64,000 nt of DNA. Source: Corynebacterium auriscanis. GTDB lineage: Bacteria; Actinomycetota; Actinomycetes; Mycobacteriales; Mycobacteriaceae. The notes under the pieces are model-generated. The model had not been told where the DNA came from and did not search any database. It saw only the letters and a list, made by a program, of their open reading frames with translations. A program made the position numbers and the translations under genes. The stretch is taken from assembly GCF_030408435.1 (NCBI RefSeq), contig NZ_CP047046.1, positions 1,408,572 through 1,472,571 on the forward strand. Reading direction: 5' to 3'. Below, one piece after another: positions 21,157 to 31,852 of this stretch (positions are counted from its first letter, which is position 1; each line of letters starts with the position of its first letter).

Positions 21157-22488
21157 TCACGCCACCATCCACGCATTCCCGCGGAAGCGCACAGTCACCG
21201 CGACCATCCGAATAGAAATCATCGCCAGCAGGCCTAACCACACGCCAGTCAACCCCCAGCCGAAGGCGTAACTCAACCACACTAGCGGGAGGTATCCCAA
21301 CAGAACAGAGGCGATTGACCAGGTACGCAGGAATGCCGCATCGCCCGCGCCCAGCAACACACCATCAAAGGCGAAGACCACACCTCCTAAGACGACCAGG
21401 GCTACCAAAATCCACCACGGCCACCGCATCTGTTCCAACACTCCCGGGTCCGACGTGAAGATACGAGGAATGAAGCCCGCGCCAAGAGTTAGTCCAATGG
21501 CCAACAACACAGCGGAGGCAATGGAAAAGCGCAACACGGTCACACCCACTGCACGGGCGCTTTCGAAGGCTTTCGCGCCCAGCGCCTTACCCACCAGCGC
21601 CTGCGCGGCAATCGCGACGGAATCCAACACCAAGGTGAGGAAGTTCCATAGCTGCAGCATTACCTGATGGCCAGCCAGTTGGTTGGCACCCATATGACCG
21701 GCCACCGCGGCTGCCGAAATAAAGGCGATCTGGAACGACAGTGACCGGGCCACCAAGTCGCGTCCCATCACCAATTGCTTCACAATCACGTCCCACCGTG
21801 GCCCCACTGGTCGGTCATCCCCTTCTGCACGCCAGTGCACGATGAGAGCACCGATGAAACAGAGCGCCACAATCGTCTCACCCAGCACGTTCGCGTAGGC
21901 TGAACCCACCAAGCCCCACCGGCCCACGGCAAAGGGCACGGTCACGGCCATGGGTAGTACTCCGGCCAAAGTGAAATACAACGGCAAGCGGGTATTGGAA
22001 ATACCACGCAACCACCCGTTGCCGGCCATCACGACAAGGGCCGGAATCACGGACAAGCACGTCACGCGCATCCAACCGGTCGCGTGGGCAGCCACCGTTG
22101 GATCCGAACTCAACCATGACATGATCGACGGAGCGCTCACAAACACCGTGGTGGCCAAGATAGCCCCCACCACAATGGCCACCCACGTGGCCTGCAATCC
22201 TTCATAAATCGCCGCGCGCGTCTCCCCGGCCCCGAAATGCCGGGCAGCTCGCGCGGTAGTGCCGTAAGACAGGAATGTCAGCTGTGTGGTGATGGTACCC
22301 AACACAGTCGCTCCGGCTGCCAACGCAGCTAAGTCCGTAGCGCCCAGCCGCCCCACCACTGCGGTGTCGAAAAGAAGATACAGCGGTGTAGCTGCCAGCA
22401 CCACGAGCGCGGGCCATGCCAGCCCAATAATCGCGCCAGGGGATGCGTCGATCTGCGGATCCCCCGCGCTTCTTTGGGTCTCTACCAC
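21157..22488 (-). CDS. dinF: MATE family efflux transporter (DinF-like)
   Basis: A 443-residue polytopic membrane protein with about twelve hydrophobic helices in two similar halves. The first half opens with [42 protein letters not shown], the MATE/DinF signature. The second half repeats the topology after residue 230. MATE proteins export organic cations or drugs in exchange for Na+ or H+; the substrate here is unknown. Its GTG start overlaps the end of rbfA by seven bases, with no clear ribosome site, so translation may be coupled. In mycobacteria an nrnA-type gene separates rbfA from dinF. Confidence 0.9.
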   Translation of the reverse strand: MVETQRSAGDPQIDASPGAIIGLAWPALVVLAATPLYLLFDTAVVGRLGATDLAALAAGATVLGTITTQLTFLSYGTTARAARHFGAGETRAAIYEGLQATWVAIVVGAILATTVFVSAPSIMSWLSSDPTVAAHATGWMRVTCLSVIPALVVMAGNGWLRGISNTRLPLYFTLAGVLPMAVTVPFAVGRWGLVGSAYANVLGETIVALCFIGALIVHWRAEGDDRPVGPRWDVIVKQLVMGRDLVARSLSFQIAFISAAAVAGHMGANQLAGHQVMLQLWNFLTLVLDSVAIAAQALVGKALGAKAFESARAVGVTVLRFSIASAVLLAIGLTLGAGFIPRIFTSDPGVLEQMRWPWWILVALVVLGGVVFAFDGVLLGAGDAAFLRTWSIASVLLGYLPLVWLSYAFGWGLTGVWLGLLAMISIRMVAVTVRFRGNAWMVA

Positions 22489-22946
22489 TGCGAATCGATG
22501 TCGTCGGCAGTGGCCTCGGCCGGGTCGCGATAAGGGTTGGCCTCACCGGCGGGCTGTGCGCCCTCGGCTGCTTTACGAATGGCCTCATCTCGCGCGCGGG
22601 CCTTCGCCAACACCTCCTCCAAGTGTGCACTGGCCTCCGGCACCGTATCCACCTCAAAGGACAGCGTGGGGGTAAACCGCACGCCCAATTGTTCACCGAC
22701 GATCTTGCGCAGCTGCCCCCGGGCCTTAGTCAGTGCCCGCTCGGCGGAATCCCAATCCGGTTCATCCTCTAGCCGCTGGCCACGCACGGTGTAAAACACG
22801 GTGGCATCGTGCAAATCACCGGTCATCCGAGCATCTGTCACCGTGACAAACTCTAAGCGCGGGTCCTTAATTTCCCGCTCGATAGCGGTAGCCACAATCT
22901 GCTGGATTCGCTTTGCCATACGAGCTGCGCGGGCGTGATCAACCAT
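22482..22946 (-). CDS. rbfA: Ribosome-binding factor A
   Basis: A 154-residue 30S assembly factor with a KH-like fold. Typical segments are [50 protein letters not shown] and [33 protein letters not shown]. The last 30 residues are a disordered acidic tail seen in actinobacterial RbfA. It follows infB on the same strand after a strong stem-loop and overlaps the MATE gene, whereas a DHH phosphoesterase gene normally comes next. Confidence 0.95.
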   Translation of the reverse strand: MVDHARAARMAKRIQQIVATAIEREIKDPRLEFVTVTDARMTGDLHDATVFYTVRGQRLEDEPDWDSAERALTKARGQLRKIVGEQLGVRFTPTLSFEVDTVPEASAHLEEVLAKARARDEAIRKAAEGAQPAGEANPYRDPAEATADDIDSQW

Positions 22947-23012
22947 GAATCGGACTCCTCAAATCTCTTTCAATAACAACTTCAGTCCCAGATGCGGGTT
23001 GTAAACGGGCAA

Positions 23013-23050
23013 AGCTGGGCGTCGGTAATCAAAGTACCGACTGCCCAGCT
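23013..23050 (-). promoter_or_regulatory. Stem-loop between infB and rbfA
   Basis: A 15-bp stem with one bulged base: AGCTGGGC plus GTCGGTA (23013-23027) against TACCGAC, one unpaired T, and GCCCAGCT (23035-23050), with a seven-base loop. The minus-strand 3' side has only TTT, so it is a weak terminator at most. It could be a partial attenuator, an RNase processing site or a 3'-end stabiliser for infB mRNA. Confidence 0.55.
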
Positions 23051-23069
23051 TAGCGGAATGGGTCAGCGA

Positions 23070-25934
23070 TTAGTCGCGGGGAACCTCAACCATTTCGTAG
23101 ACCTCAATGCGGTCACCCACCTCAATATTCGGGTAGGACAAGACCATACCGCACTCGTAACCGTGTGCGACCTCGGTAACATCGTCCTTCTCGCGACGCA
23201 GGGACTCGATGGTGGTTTCTTCGGCTACAACCGAGCCATCCCGCACTAGGCGAGCCTTGGCATTGCGGCGCACCTTGCCGGTCTCCACCATGCAACCTGC
23301 GATGAGACCGACGGCGGAAGCCTTGAAGATTGCGCGGATCTCGGCGGTACCAATTTCACGCTCTTCGTAGATCGGCTTGAGCATGCCCTTCAGCGCCGCC
23401 TCGATCTCCTCGATCGCCTTGTAGATGATCGAGTAGTAACGAATGTCCACACCCTCGGTGTTAGCCACCTCGGTTGCCTTACCTTCGGCGCGCACGTTAA
23501 AGCCGATGATGACGGCATCAGATGCGGCAGCCAGGTTGACGTTCGTCTCGGTCACTGCGCCCACACCGCGGTCGATAATGTTGAGTTCAACCTCATCGTC
23601 GATCTCAATCTTCAGCAGTGCATCCTCAAGCGCCTCAACCGTACCGGCGTTATCACCCTTCAAGATCAAGTTGAGCGTGCTGGTCTCCTTCAGCACCTCA
23701 TCCAGATCCTCCAGGCTCACCCGCTTGCGGTTCTTCGCTTGCATAGCATTTCGACGCCGTGCGTTGCGACGGTCAGCGATCTGACGAGCTGTGCGGTCTT
23801 CGTCGACCACGAGCAGGTTGTCGCCAGCACCACAGACACTGGTCAGACCCAGCACCTGGACTGGGCGGGACGGACCCGCCTCCTGGACGTCATTACCGTG
23901 CTCATCGATCATGCGACGCACACGACCGTGCGCATCGCCAACGACGATCGAATCACCCACGCGGAGGGTACCGCGCTGTACGAGAATCGTTGCCACTGGT
24001 CCACGACCGCGGTCCAGGTGTGCCTCAATTGCAACACCCTGCGCGTCCATCTCCGGATTAGCACGCAGATCCAACGAAGCGTCGGCGGTGAGCAATACGG
24101 CCTCGAGCAGAGCATCGATGTTAGTGTTCTGCTTTGCGGAGATGTCCACGAACATCGTGTCGCCACCGTACTCCTCTGGAATGAGGTCGTACTCGGTGAG
24201 CTGGCCACGGATCTTGTCAGGCTGAGCGCCTTCCTTATCGATCTTGTTGACAGCAACCACAACCGGCACGTCGGCAGCCTTGGCGTGGTTAATCGCTTCC
24301 ACGGTCTGGGGCATCACGCCGTCATCGGCCGCAACAACGAGAATCGCGATATCCGTCGACTTGGCACCGCGAGCACGCATAGCCGTGAAAGCCTCGTGAC
24401 CCGGAGTATCCAGGAACGTCACTAGTCGCTCGGAGCCCTCCATGTCCACGGAGACCTGGTAGGCGCCGATGTGCTGAGTAATGCCACCGGCCTCGCCACC
24501 ACCGACGTTGGCCTGGCGGATGGTATCCAGCAATCGAGTCTTACCGTGGTCAACGTGACCCATGACGGTAACCACAGGAGGACGCTGGGCCAGATCCTCA
24601 TCGTCACCTTCATCCTCACCGAACTGCAGATCGAAGCTTTCGAGCAGCTCGCGATCCTCATCCTCTGGAGAAACAACCTCGACCTTGTAGTCCATCTCCT
24701 CACCCAGCAGCTGCAGGGTTTCATCGGATACGGACTGGGTAGCAGTCACCATCTCGCCGAGGTTGAACAATGCCTGGACCAGCGCGGCAGCGTCGGCATT
24801 GATTTTCTCAGCGAAATCAGCCAGAGAAGCACCACGGGCAAGGCGAATCTTTTGGCCCTTGCCGTTTGGCAGCTTAACGCCACCGACCACGCTTGGCGCC
24901 TGCATTGCCTCGTACTCATTGCGCTTCTGTCGCTTCGACTTGCGCCCCTTACGAGGTGCGCCACCTGGACGACCGAAAGCACCAGCGGTGCCGCCACGGC
25001 GACCGCCACGACCACCGCGTGGGCCTCCTGGACCACCTGGACCTCCCGGTCCACCTGGGCCACCGGAGCCACCACGGCCTCCGCGCCCACCAAACCCGCC
25101 GGACTTGGCTGGCATCTGGCCCGGGCTCGGATGGCTCGGCATCATGGCTGGCGATGGACGACGGCCCCCGCCCTGACGCTCGGAACCTGCAGCACCGCCA
25201 CTGCGTGGCGCGCCTGCACCTGGCTTCGCTCCCGGACGTCCGGCCCCCGGCTTACCGCCGGAACGTTGACCTGGACGTGGACCGCCCTGCCCGCCACGGG
25301 AACCACCGGGGCGCGGCATGTCGTTCGGACCTGCTTGCCCACCACGTGGGCGTGGTGCGGGTCGATCCGATCCGGAGGAAAATGGGTTGTTGGCAACGCG
25401 AGGTGCGCGACCACCGGGCTTCGGCCCCGGTTTTGGCCCACCTGGTTTTGGTGTACCCGGCTTCGGGGTACCGGGCTTCGGGGTGCCTGGCTTCGCACTC
25501 GTCGGCTTGGCACTGGTTGGCTTGGGTCCACCAGGCTTTGCGCTGGTTGGCTTCGGCGCGACTGCGCCAGGCTTAACACTGCTGCTTGGAGTTGTGGCCG
25601 CTTTCGCCACGGCTGGGCTTACTCCTGGCTTGGGTCCGGGCTTAGCAGCTCCAGCGCCGGGTTTAGGCCCAGGCTTTGCGGCTGGCTTCGGCGCGGTCCC
25701 CGCAGGGGTGCTAGCAGGTGCGCTTGTCTTGGTAGACGGGGTGGCGTCGCCCTCAGTCTTGGATCCAGAACCGTCCACACCGTAGTGTTTGCGCATTTTA
25801 CGCACCACAGGTGCCTCGACGGTGGATGATGCCGTTTTAACGAACTCGCCCTGTTCTTTGAGCGTGGCGAGCAATTCCTTGCTGGTCACCCCAAGTTGTT
25901 TCGCTAGTTCGTGTACACGTAGCTTTCCGGCCAC
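23070..25934 (-). CDS. infB: Translation initiation factor IF-2
   Basis: A 954-residue GTPase that places initiator tRNA on the 30S subunit. The N-terminal IF2_N helix ([30 protein letters not shown]) is followed by about 270 residues of proline, glycine, lysine and arginine repeats. Examples are [24 protein letters not shown] and a [12 protein letters not shown] run. The G domain begins near residue 455 with [20 protein letters not shown], then [15 protein letters not shown] and [11 protein letters not shown]. Domains II, III and IV complete the protein. It belongs to the rimP-nusA-ylxR-infB-rbfA transcription and translation cluster. The start codon ATG at 25934 follows a purine-rich GAAGGAGAGT. 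Confidence 0.97.
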   Translation of the reverse strand: MAGKLRVHELAKQLGVTSKELLATLKEQGEFVKTASSTVEAPVVRKMRKHYGVDGSGSKTEGDATPSTKTSAPASTPAGTAPKPAAKPGPKPGAGAAKPGPKPGVSPAVAKAATTPSSSVKPGAVAPKPTSAKPGGPKPTSAKPTSAKPGTPKPGTPKPGTPKPGGPKPGPKPGGRAPRVANNPFSSGSDRPAPRPRGGQAGPNDMPRPGGSRGGQGGPRPGQRSGGKPGAGRPGAKPGAGAPRSGGAAGSERQGGGRRPSPAMMPSHPSPGQMPAKSGGFGGRGGRGGSGGPGGPGGPGGPGGPRGGRGGRRGGTAGAFGRPGGAPRKGRKSKRQKRNEYEAMQAPSVVGGVKLPNGKGQKIRLARGASLADFAEKINADAAALVQALFNLGEMVTATQSVSDETLQLLGEEMDYKVEVVSPEDEDRELLESFDLQFGEDEGDDEDLAQRPPVVTVMGHVDHGKTRLLDTIRQANVGGGEAGGITQHIGAYQVSVDMEGSERLVTFLDTPGHEAFTAMRARGAKSTDIAILVVAADDGVMPQTVEAINHAKAADVPVVVAVNKIDKEGAQPDKIRGQLTEYDLIPEEYGGDTMFVDISAKQNTNIDALLEAVLLTADASLDLRANPEMDAQGVAIEAHLDRGRGPVATILVQRGTLRVGDSIVVGDAHGRVRRMIDEHGNDVQEAGPSRPVQVLGLTSVCGAGDNLLVVDEDRTARQIADRRNARRRNAMQAKNRKRVSLEDLDEVLKETSTLNLILKGDNAGTVEALEDALLKIEIDDEVELNIIDRGVGAVTETNVNLAAASDAVIIGFNVRAEGKATEVANTEGVDIRYYSIIYKAIEEIEAALKGMLKPIYEEREIGTAEIRAIFKASAVGLIAGCMVETGKVRRNAKARLVRDGSVVAEETTIESLRREKDDVTEVAHGYECGMVLSYPNIEVGDRIEVYEMVEVPRD

Positions 25935-26094
25935 TACTCTCCTTCGTGTTTGTGGAGCCGCAGGCCGGAGTCAATCGTTATCGATCTCTGGCTACGTACG
26001 GCTCCCGTACTGTGTGGTACTCATCGCTGATGCAACTTCATTGGACGCTGCTTCATCGTGTGCTCATCAGTATTTGGGTACTTTCTCTGTTCTC

Positions 26095-26403
26095 TTAAGG
26101 GTTGGCTTCATTGCGAGGCAAACCCTCAATGTAGGTACGGACTGGGTCCACGTCGATCGCTTGCGCGGCCGACACCTTCAGAGCGCGAGCGAATGCCCGC
26201 CTCGTGTGCGCCGTATTCACGGCATCCAACGTTGGTTGGATCCATGCTCCCCTGCCACCCAACCGGCGGCGCGGGTCAGGCACAATCGCCACTGTCCCGG
26301 AGCTCTGTACGTGCGCCACTACCCTCAACAACTGAGGTACGGGAAGTATTTCCCGCGTGGCGATGCATGTCCGCTGCGGGACGTGGGCCTTGCTCGCGTT
26401 CAT
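26095..26403 (-). CDS. ylxR: YlxR (DUF448) family RNA-binding protein
   Basis: A small basic protein of 102 residues. It has the YlxR signature VPQRTCIATREILPVPQLLRVV, followed by VPDPRRRLGGRGAWIQPTLDAVNTAHTRRAFARALKV. YlxR proteins bind RNA and lie between nusA and infB in most Gram-positives, as here; one proposed role is regulating RNase P or translation-related transcription. The start at 26403 is preferred because the conserved domain begins a few residues later. A start at 26436 would add 11 residues. Confidence 0.88.
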   Translation of the reverse strand: MNASKAHVPQRTCIATREILPVPQLLRVVAHVQSSGTVAIVPDPRRRLGGRGAWIQPTLDAVNTAHTRRAFARALKVSAAQAIDVDPVRTYIEGLPRNEANP

Positions 26404-26590
26404 AGCTCGCCTTCCGCCTTCACGTCTCAACTTCATCGGGCATGCGTGCAGTCGTACTGAAAACCGCAGCAACATTCGCGATATGCACCTGTGCAGAGGG
26501 CGCACTTAACCAGCCAATGGCCACGGTTGTGGCCAAGACCATTGTTAAGTCTAACGCGAAACTCCCGTTGGACGGTAACCGCCACCCCTC

Positions 26591-26626
26591 GACCGTGGGA
26601 ATGACGGTGGGAATGACCGTGGGTTT
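26591..26626. repeat. Three tandem 12-bp units beyond nusA
   Basis: The units are GACCGTGGGAAT, GACGGTGGGAAT and GACCGTGGGTTT, the last running into the nusA stop codon. The remaining nusA-ylxR gap (26506-26590) shows no other structure I can support. This may be replication slippage or a spacer. Confidence 0.5.
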
Positions 26627-27620
26627 ACTCCCCTGCCTCCGTCTCGGAGCGGATATCGATCTTCCATCCCGTCAAGCGAGCCGCCAAGCGCGCGTTCTGG
26701 CCCTCTTTACCGATGGCCAAACTCAGTTGATAATCCGGCACAATCGCGCGGGCGATCTGCTCGTCCGGATCGGTGACGTCCACGCGCACCACCTTCGACG
26801 GCGACAACGCATTGCCCACGTACACGGCAGGGTTCTCGGAGTAATCAATGATGTCAATCTTTTCTCCACCCAGTTCGCGCTGGATAGCAGCCACCCGCTG
26901 CCCACGCGGGCCGATGCAGGCGCCCTTGGCGTTCAAGCCCTTGATGGTGGAGCGCACGGCGATCTTCGTGCGGTGGCCCGCCTCACGCGCCACGGACACG
27001 ATCTCAACGGAGCCATCGGCCACCTCGGGCACCTCGAGAGCGAACAATCCGCGAACCAATTCCGGGTGGGTGCGGGACATGATGATCTGCACAAAACGGG
27101 CGTTCTTGATCACGTCCGTGACGTACGCTTTCACACGCATGCCGTGTTCCAGCTTCTCCCCCGGCAGTTGCTCGGCCGGCAAAATCTCGCCGTCTTTGCC
27201 GTTGGCCTCGGTACCTAGGTGTACCACGACAACACCGCGGTCATTAGCCATGGCGTTGCGCGTCACCACGCCCGAGACCACGCGGTAGCGCAGGTCAGCG
27301 TACTGATCGTAGTCGCGTTGAACGCGAGCTTCCTTAATGCGAGAACGGATGGCATCGCGCACCGCCATGGCGCCAGCGCGCCCAAAGTCGCTGGGCGTGT
27401 CGTCGAACCGGCCGGTGATATCCCCTTCTTCATTGCGCTCAACTTGGTAGACAGTGACCGCGCCGCTGGCTTCGTCGATCTCGACTTCTACCCACCCCTG
27501 GTAGTGCGTGGCCTCTTTATAGGATTCCAGCAATCCGCGCTTGATCCCGTGGATGAGATCACGGAAATCCACACCCTCTTGAGCTTCCAACGCGCGCAGC
27601 GCAGCCATATCAATATTCAC
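26625..27620 (-). CDS. nusA: Transcription termination/antitermination factor NusA
   Basis: A 331-residue NusA. It consists of an N-terminal RNA-polymerase-binding domain (MNIDMAALRALEAQEGVDFRDLIHGIKRGLLESYKEA), an S1 domain (GVVVVHLGTEANGKDGEILPAEQLPGEKLEHGMRVKAYVTDV in outline) and two KH domains (KGACIGPRGQRVAAIQRELGGEKIDII and SLAIGKEGQNARLAARLTGWKIDI). The acidic repeats of E. coli NusA are missing, as is normal in actinobacteria. It lies between rimP and ylxR on the same strand and modulates pausing, termination and rRNA antitermination. Confidence 0.97.
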   Translation of the reverse strand: MNIDMAALRALEAQEGVDFRDLIHGIKRGLLESYKEATHYQGWVEVEIDEASGAVTVYQVERNEEGDITGRFDDTPSDFGRAGAMAVRDAIRSRIKEARVQRDYDQYADLRYRVVSGVVTRNAMANDRGVVVVHLGTEANGKDGEILPAEQLPGEKLEHGMRVKAYVTDVIKNARFVQIIMSRTHPELVRGLFALEVPEVADGSVEIVSVAREAGHRTKIAVRSTIKGLNAKGACIGPRGQRVAAIQRELGGEKIDIIDYSENPAVYVGNALSPSKVVRVDVTDPDEQIARAIVPDYQLSLAIGKEGQNARLAARLTGWKIDIRSETEAGE

Positions 27621-27653
27621 TTGTGTGCTCCTCGTTGAGTCTTCTACAGATTT

Positions 27654-28244
27654 TTAACGACGCTCGATCATTGCATCATAGGCGCTCGCCTGCAACCCAA
27701 CCAAGTGCTGTTCCGCTTCGGGGACCTTTGAAAACTCGATTTCTACGCGGGCGCCGGAGACCTCATCCAATGTGTACCGAGAAACCCGCAGGTCCTTACC
27801 CTTGCGTATGGCTAGGATCACACCATCATCTGCGGCCTGCAGCACGCGCGCCTTCCCACCTTCTGGCAGCGTCACTTGGCGCCCAATGTTCTTCACCCAA
27901 TGCCGGGGTTGTGTTATTGGTGCCGACGCCCCCGCAGATCCCACTTCGAGCGTATAACCGGGCCCAAAATTTACATCACCCCGGTCTTCCGCCTGATCAA
28001 ACTGTTCCGATATATCCCGGCTGAGTTCTTCGACAGCGTCCAAATCCGGCCCCGTGAATTCGCCGGGGGTGACCGCCGGGGCGCTAGCCAAGGTCGCCGG
28101 AACCACGCTGGCGCTATCCACAAAAATCTTCACGCTGGACTTCGCACCGGCCTTTGCCACCTGAATATCCTCGATGACGAGGCCATATTGGCGAACGAGG
28201 GGTTCAAGTAAGGTCGTTAGCTGGGTATTACTCGGGAATGCCAT
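27654..28244 (-). CDS. rimP: Ribosome maturation factor RimP
   Basis: A 196-residue 30S assembly factor heading the nusA-infB cluster. Characteristic parts are LTTLLEPLVRQYGLVIEDIQVAKAGAKSSVKIFVD, then VEELSRDISEQFDQ, then FGPGYTLEVGSAGASAPITQPRHWVKNIGRQVTL. The usual VSSPGLDRPL is varied to VGSAGASAPI, as seen in some corynebacteria. The start at 28244 fits the family N-terminus; the open frame continues upstream but has no similarity. The divergent Tat-lipoprotein gene begins about 25 bases away, so promoters overlap. Confidence 0.9.
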   Translation of the reverse strand: MAFPSNTQLTTLLEPLVRQYGLVIEDIQVAKAGAKSSVKIFVDSASVVPATLASAPAVTPGEFTGPDLDAVEELSRDISEQFDQAEDRGDVNFGPGYTLEVGSAGASAPITQPRHWVKNIGRQVTLPEGGKARVLQAADDGVILAIRKGKDLRVSRYTLDEVSGARVEIEFSKVPEAEQHLVGLQASAYDAMIERR

Positions 28245-28269
28245 GGACCGTAGATTACTATGACCTGTG

Positions 28270-29259
28270 ATGTCGAAGCATGTTCCGCCCTCCTCTACAG
28301 TTCCCACACAACCCGCTGTTTTCCGAACGCTGAACCGCCGCAGGTTCCTGCTAGCTGGACTCATGACCGCCGGAACGCTCACCTTGCCAGCGTGTTCATC
28401 GGACGGATCCTCCCTGACGGAAGTGTTCGCTTCCTCCCCCCAGCCCGATGAACGACTAGTGAACTTCTACTGGGCGCTCAAGGATGCGGCCGAGGTGGCG
28501 TCGAATAGACAAGAAAAGGGTTTTCGCGCGCCAGCGAAAGTTTATGAACGGCATGCCGAGGCCGTGGCCAAGGAGCTCTCGCGGCAGTGCGGGCGCGATA
28601 ACAAAGGTCGCGCCCCGGAAAACTGCCCGCCTCTGGAACCCCACCAAGCACGATCGGACGCAGCACGGTTGTCCTCGGATGCAGAGTTGCGCAAAGCTGC
28701 CCTGCAGCTGATCACCACCGGCTCCACTACCGTCGCGGGCCTAGTCACTAACGTGTATGCCATGTTGGCTGTGGTGGAAGACAGCGCAGAACTAGAGGGA
28801 GCGCAGCGCCTTGATGCCCGCACAGTTGCCGAGGGGTTCGCAGCGGGCTCGGGCATGAAAGCGCTCACAGACGCGATCGATATGACCTACGGCGCCATTT
28901 ACGTGAGCGGATTGGCGCTTGCTGCCGACGGGGGCACCAATAGGGAAACGCTGCGCGCGGTTGCCGACCGGCTGCGTGATTTCCGTGAGGCCGCCCTCGG
29001 AGTAGTGGAGGCAGCGGACGCGCAGACTCCAGTTCCACAGGCCAGCTACGCCTCTCCCCAGGGAGCGCCGAAGGATTCCGACTCAGCTTTACGCAGCCAG
29101 CTGGAGAGCACACAACCAATCACGAGTCAGCTCAACTACCTCGTCACGCAAACCGAGAGCGCGGAATCACGCGAGTTCGCAGCCAGGTGGTGCGGCCTGA
29201 TGGCCCGATTGGAAGGGGCCATCAAGCGAGCGCAGGGTACCGATCCCCTGGCTCGTTAG
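28270..29259 (+). CDS. Tat-exported lipoprotein of unknown function
   Basis: A 329-residue protein whose N-terminus carries a twin-arginine signal ([10 protein letters not shown]) running into a lipobox (LTLPAC, cysteine 42). This predicts folding in the cytoplasm before export and lipid anchoring. The mature part is mainly helical, with repeated alanine/glutamate-rich segments such as [11 protein letters not shown] and [24 protein letters not shown]. The shape is compatible with the ferritin-like DUF4439 family often found next to rimP, but I cannot confirm it. It diverges from rimP. Its stop overlaps the stop of the convergent proS by three bases. Confidence 0.75.
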   Translation: MSKHVPPSSTVPTQPAVFRTLNRRRFLLAGLMTAGTLTLPACSSDGSSLTEVFASSPQPDERLVNFYWALKDAAEVASNRQEKGFRAPAKVYERHAEAVAKELSRQCGRDNKGRAPENCPPLEPHQARSDAARLSSDAELRKAALQLITTGSTTVAGLVTNVYAMLAVVEDSAELEGAQRLDARTVAEGFAAGSGMKALTDAIDMTYGAIYVSGLALAADGGTNRETLRAVADRLRDFREAALGVVEAADAQTPVPQASYASPQGAPKDSDSALRSQLESTQPITSQLNYLVTQTESAESREFAARWCGLMARLEGAIKRAQGTDPLAR

Positions 29260-31034
29260 TTACCCAGCTGCTGCTGAACAGCGACGATAGCTTGGTCATA
29301 GTCGACTTCTACCTTCTCGCCACTCAGGCGGTTGCGCAGTTCTACCTTGCCATCGGCGAATCCGCGGCCCACGACCACAACTAGCGGCATACCCAGCAGC
29401 TCGGAATCCTTGAACTTCACGCCCGGGGAGACCTTCGGACGGTCGTCAATGAGGACATCCAATCCCTGCACGGATAACTGCTCCGTCAGTTTTTCGGCAG
29501 CCTCAGCCGCCGCGGCATCCTTGTTCGCGATGACCACGTGGACTTCATACGGAGCCACCGCCACAGGCCAACGCAAGCCATATTCATCGTGCATCTGCTC
29601 GGCTAGCACGGCTACCAGGCGGGATACGCCGATGCCGTAAGAACCCATGGTCGGCACCGCGCGCTTGCCGTTTTCATCCAGGATCTGCACATCGAAGGCT
29701 TCGGTGTATTTGCGACCCAGCTGGAAAATGTGGCCGATCTCGATACCGCGAGCGAGCGTGAGGGTGCCCTTGCCGTCCGGCGAAGGATCGCCCTCCTTCA
29801 CCTCGGCAGCTTCAATGAACCCGTCGGGGGTGAAGTCGCGCCCAGCCACCATGTTGGTGAAGTGGTAATCGGCTTTGTCGGCACCGGTGATCCACTGCGT
29901 ACCTTCGACCACACGAGGGTCGGCAAGGAGCTTAACACCGTTGGCAGCCAGCGCTTTCGGGCCAATAAAGCCCTTGACCAAGAACCCGTGTGTCTTGAAG
30001 TCCTCTTCCTCGGCCAAGGCCACCTCGGCTGGCTCCAGTGAGGCCTCGAGGCGCTTCATATCAACCTCGCGGTCACCGGGGATGAGCACGCCCGCCAGGT
30101 GGCTGCCCAGTGGTTTGCCTTCCTTATCCACCCCGTGCTCGGTGATCTTGACCAGGATGCACTTCAAGGTATCGGCGGCTTCTACCGACCTGCCTTCAAC
30201 GGTTACGCCGGCTTCGTTCGCCCATGTCACCAGTGCGTCAATCGTAGTAGCACCGGGGGTCTCGTGCTCTTCGGCCTCCGCGAGCCCCTCAATGGCACGC
30301 GGTGCGGGCGCCCTCGTGACCACGGCTTCCACATTGGCCGCAAAGTCAGACTCGGTCGAGCGCACAAAAGTGTCCTCGCCATTGTCGGCCACGGCCAAGA
30401 ATTCTTCTGAGGCCGAACCACCCATTGCACCGGACGTCGCGGCACAAATCGCGTACTGCACGCCCAAGGTGTCGAAAATCTTTTGGTAGGCACCGCGGTG
30501 CTTCTGGTAGCTGGCCTCCAACCCGGCATCGTCCATATCGAAGGAGTAGGAATCCTTCATGATGAACTCCCGCCCGCGCAGGATACCCGCACGTGGACGT
30601 TCCTCGTCGCGGTACTTGTTTTGGATTTGATACAGCGTGACGGGGAAATCTTTGTACGAGTTGTATTCGCCCTTCACCACGGAGGTGAACATTTCCTCGT
30701 GGGTAGGGCCCAGCAGGTAATCAGCACCCTTGCGATCCTGCAAACGCAGCAGGGCATCCCCGTACTCTGTCCAGCGGCCCGTCTTTTCATAGGGCTCGCG
30801 CGGCAGCAGCGCGGGGAAGCTCAGTTCCTGGGCGCCGATCGCATCCATCTCGTTCCGGACGACATTTTCCACCTTGCGCAGTGCGCGCAGTCCCAGTGGC
30901 AGCCACGAGTACACACCAGGGGCGGCCCGGCGAATGTATCCGGCACGGACAAGCAGCTTGTGGCTGGGTACTTCTGCATCCGCTGGGTCGTCACGCAGCG
31001 TGCGCAGGAATAGGGTAGACATGCGGGTGATCAT
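29256..31034 (-). CDS. proS: Prolyl-tRNA synthetase
   Basis: A class II synthetase of the bacterial (E. coli-like) type with an inserted editing domain, about 592 residues. Motif 1 lies in the [29 protein letters not shown] region, motif 2 in [27 protein letters not shown], and motif 3 in [15 protein letters not shown]. The INS editing domain occupies about residues 225-395 and carries the FLVKGFIGP and TLKCILVKI segments. The anticodon-binding domain ends the protein ([30 protein letters not shown]). The start could be 31034 or 31022. No T-box leader fits in the 65-base gap to yaaA. Confidence 0.95.
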   Translation of the reverse strand: MITRMSTLFLRTLRDDPADAEVPSHKLLVRAGYIRRAAPGVYSWLPLGLRALRKVENVVRNEMDAIGAQELSFPALLPREPYEKTGRWTEYGDALLRLQDRKGADYLLGPTHEEMFTSVVKGEYNSYKDFPVTLYQIQNKYRDEERPRAGILRGREFIMKDSYSFDMDDAGLEASYQKHRGAYQKIFDTLGVQYAICAATSGAMGGSASEEFLAVADNGEDTFVRSTESDFAANVEAVVTRAPAPRAIEGLAEAEEHETPGATTIDALVTWANEAGVTVEGRSVEAADTLKCILVKITEHGVDKEGKPLGSHLAGVLIPGDREVDMKRLEASLEPAEVALAEEEDFKTHGFLVKGFIGPKALAANGVKLLADPRVVEGTQWITGADKADYHFTNMVAGRDFTPDGFIEAAEVKEGDPSPDGKGTLTLARGIEIGHIFQLGRKYTEAFDVQILDENGKRAVPTMGSYGIGVSRLVAVLAEQMHDEYGLRWPVAVAPYEVHVVIANKDAAAAEAAEKLTEQLSVQGLDVLIDDRPKVSPGVKFKDSELLGMPLVVVVGRGFADGKVELRNRLSGEKVEVDYDQAIVAVQQQLGN

Positions 31035-31099
31035 GGTTGAAAACTCTACCTTGTGGCCCAGACAAAACATGCAGCGCCAGGGTATTAATCTTGGAAGTC

Positions 31100-31852
31100 A
31101 TGTTGATCGTGCTTCCCCCTTCGGAAACCAAGTCTTTCGGTGGCGATGGTGCCGCCCTGGATCTTGCTTCCCTCAGCTTCCCCAGCCTTACGGCCACTCG
31201 CAGCGACATCGCCCATGATCTGGCTCGCATGGATGACGAACAAGCCATGAACGTACTTGGTCTCTCCGCAAAACTGCGCGACGAAGCCAGCCACAATCGG
31301 CAGCTGTTCTCCTCCCCTACTCAACCGGCCATCCTGCGGTACACGGGCGTGCTCTACGATGCACTGGATCCCGCCAGTCTGTCCCGCGAAGCCTGGCAAC
31401 ACTTGTCCATCGGGTCCGCTCTGTTCGGCGTGCTCATGGCCAACGACCACATCCCACACTATCGCCTATCGGGCTCGGTAAAGCTACCCCCAGCCCACCG
31501 CACCCTCAAGAGCCGGTGGGGAAGCCAAATCACGGATGAGCTGGCGTCGTACCAAGAAAAGCACAGCGGCCCTGTGATCGACCTGCGCAGCGGCACATAC
31601 CAGCAGCTGGGTAAGTTGCCGGGCGCCATCACGATCCGGGTGGAAAGCGAGCGGCCCGACGGCACGCGCAAGGTGGTGAGCCACTTCAATAAACACTACA
31701 AGGGGTTGGTTGCTCGGCAGCTGGCGTCGCACGCCGATTCTTTTGACTCGACGCCCCTCGCCCTCCCCGCCATCGCCGATTGCCTAGGGGAAGCGGGTAT
31801 GCGCGTGGAAATGCCCAGTGGGAAGTCCACTGAGCTCACGTTGGTGGTCTAA
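31100..31852 (+). CDS. yaaA: YaaA family peroxide-stress protein
   Basis: A 250-residue protein of the YaaA/DUF328 family. Family marks are LIVLPPSETKS at the N-terminus, TRYTGVLYDAL-like LRYTGVLYDALD, SALFGVLMANDHIPHYRLS and the lysine-rich FNKHYKGLVARQL. E. coli YaaA binds DNA and limits iron-driven oxidative damage; a DNA-binding helix-hairpin-helix has been reported for that family. The start at 31100 is chosen because the family N-terminus begins there and GGAAG lies upstream. It diverges from proS and overlaps the convergent cobA by four bases. Confidence 0.88.
   Translation: MLIVLPPSETKSFGGDGAALDLASLSFPSLTATRSDIAHDLARMDDEQAMNVLGLSAKLRDEASHNRQLFSSPTQPAILRYTGVLYDALDPASLSREAWQHLSIGSALFGVLMANDHIPHYRLSGSVKLPPAHRTLKSRWGSQITDELASYQEKHSGPVIDLRSGTYQQLGKLPGAITIRVESERPDGTRKVVSHFNKHYKGLVARQLASHADSFDSTPLALPAIADCLGEAGMRVEMPSGKSTELTLVV

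Noticed and set aside
25440..25560. Regular short repeats suggesting a CRISPR or VNTR array
   Set aside because: They are in frame within infB and encode PKPGT-type units; there are no spacers of constant length.
24471..25829. 452-codon open frame on the plus strand opposite infB
   Set aside because: It mirrors the GC-rich Gly/Pro repeats of IF-2; its Trp/Thr-rich product has no family features and no ribosome site.
29260..31100. T-box leader for proS
   Set aside because: Only 65 bases separate the proS start from yaaA, too short for a T-box.
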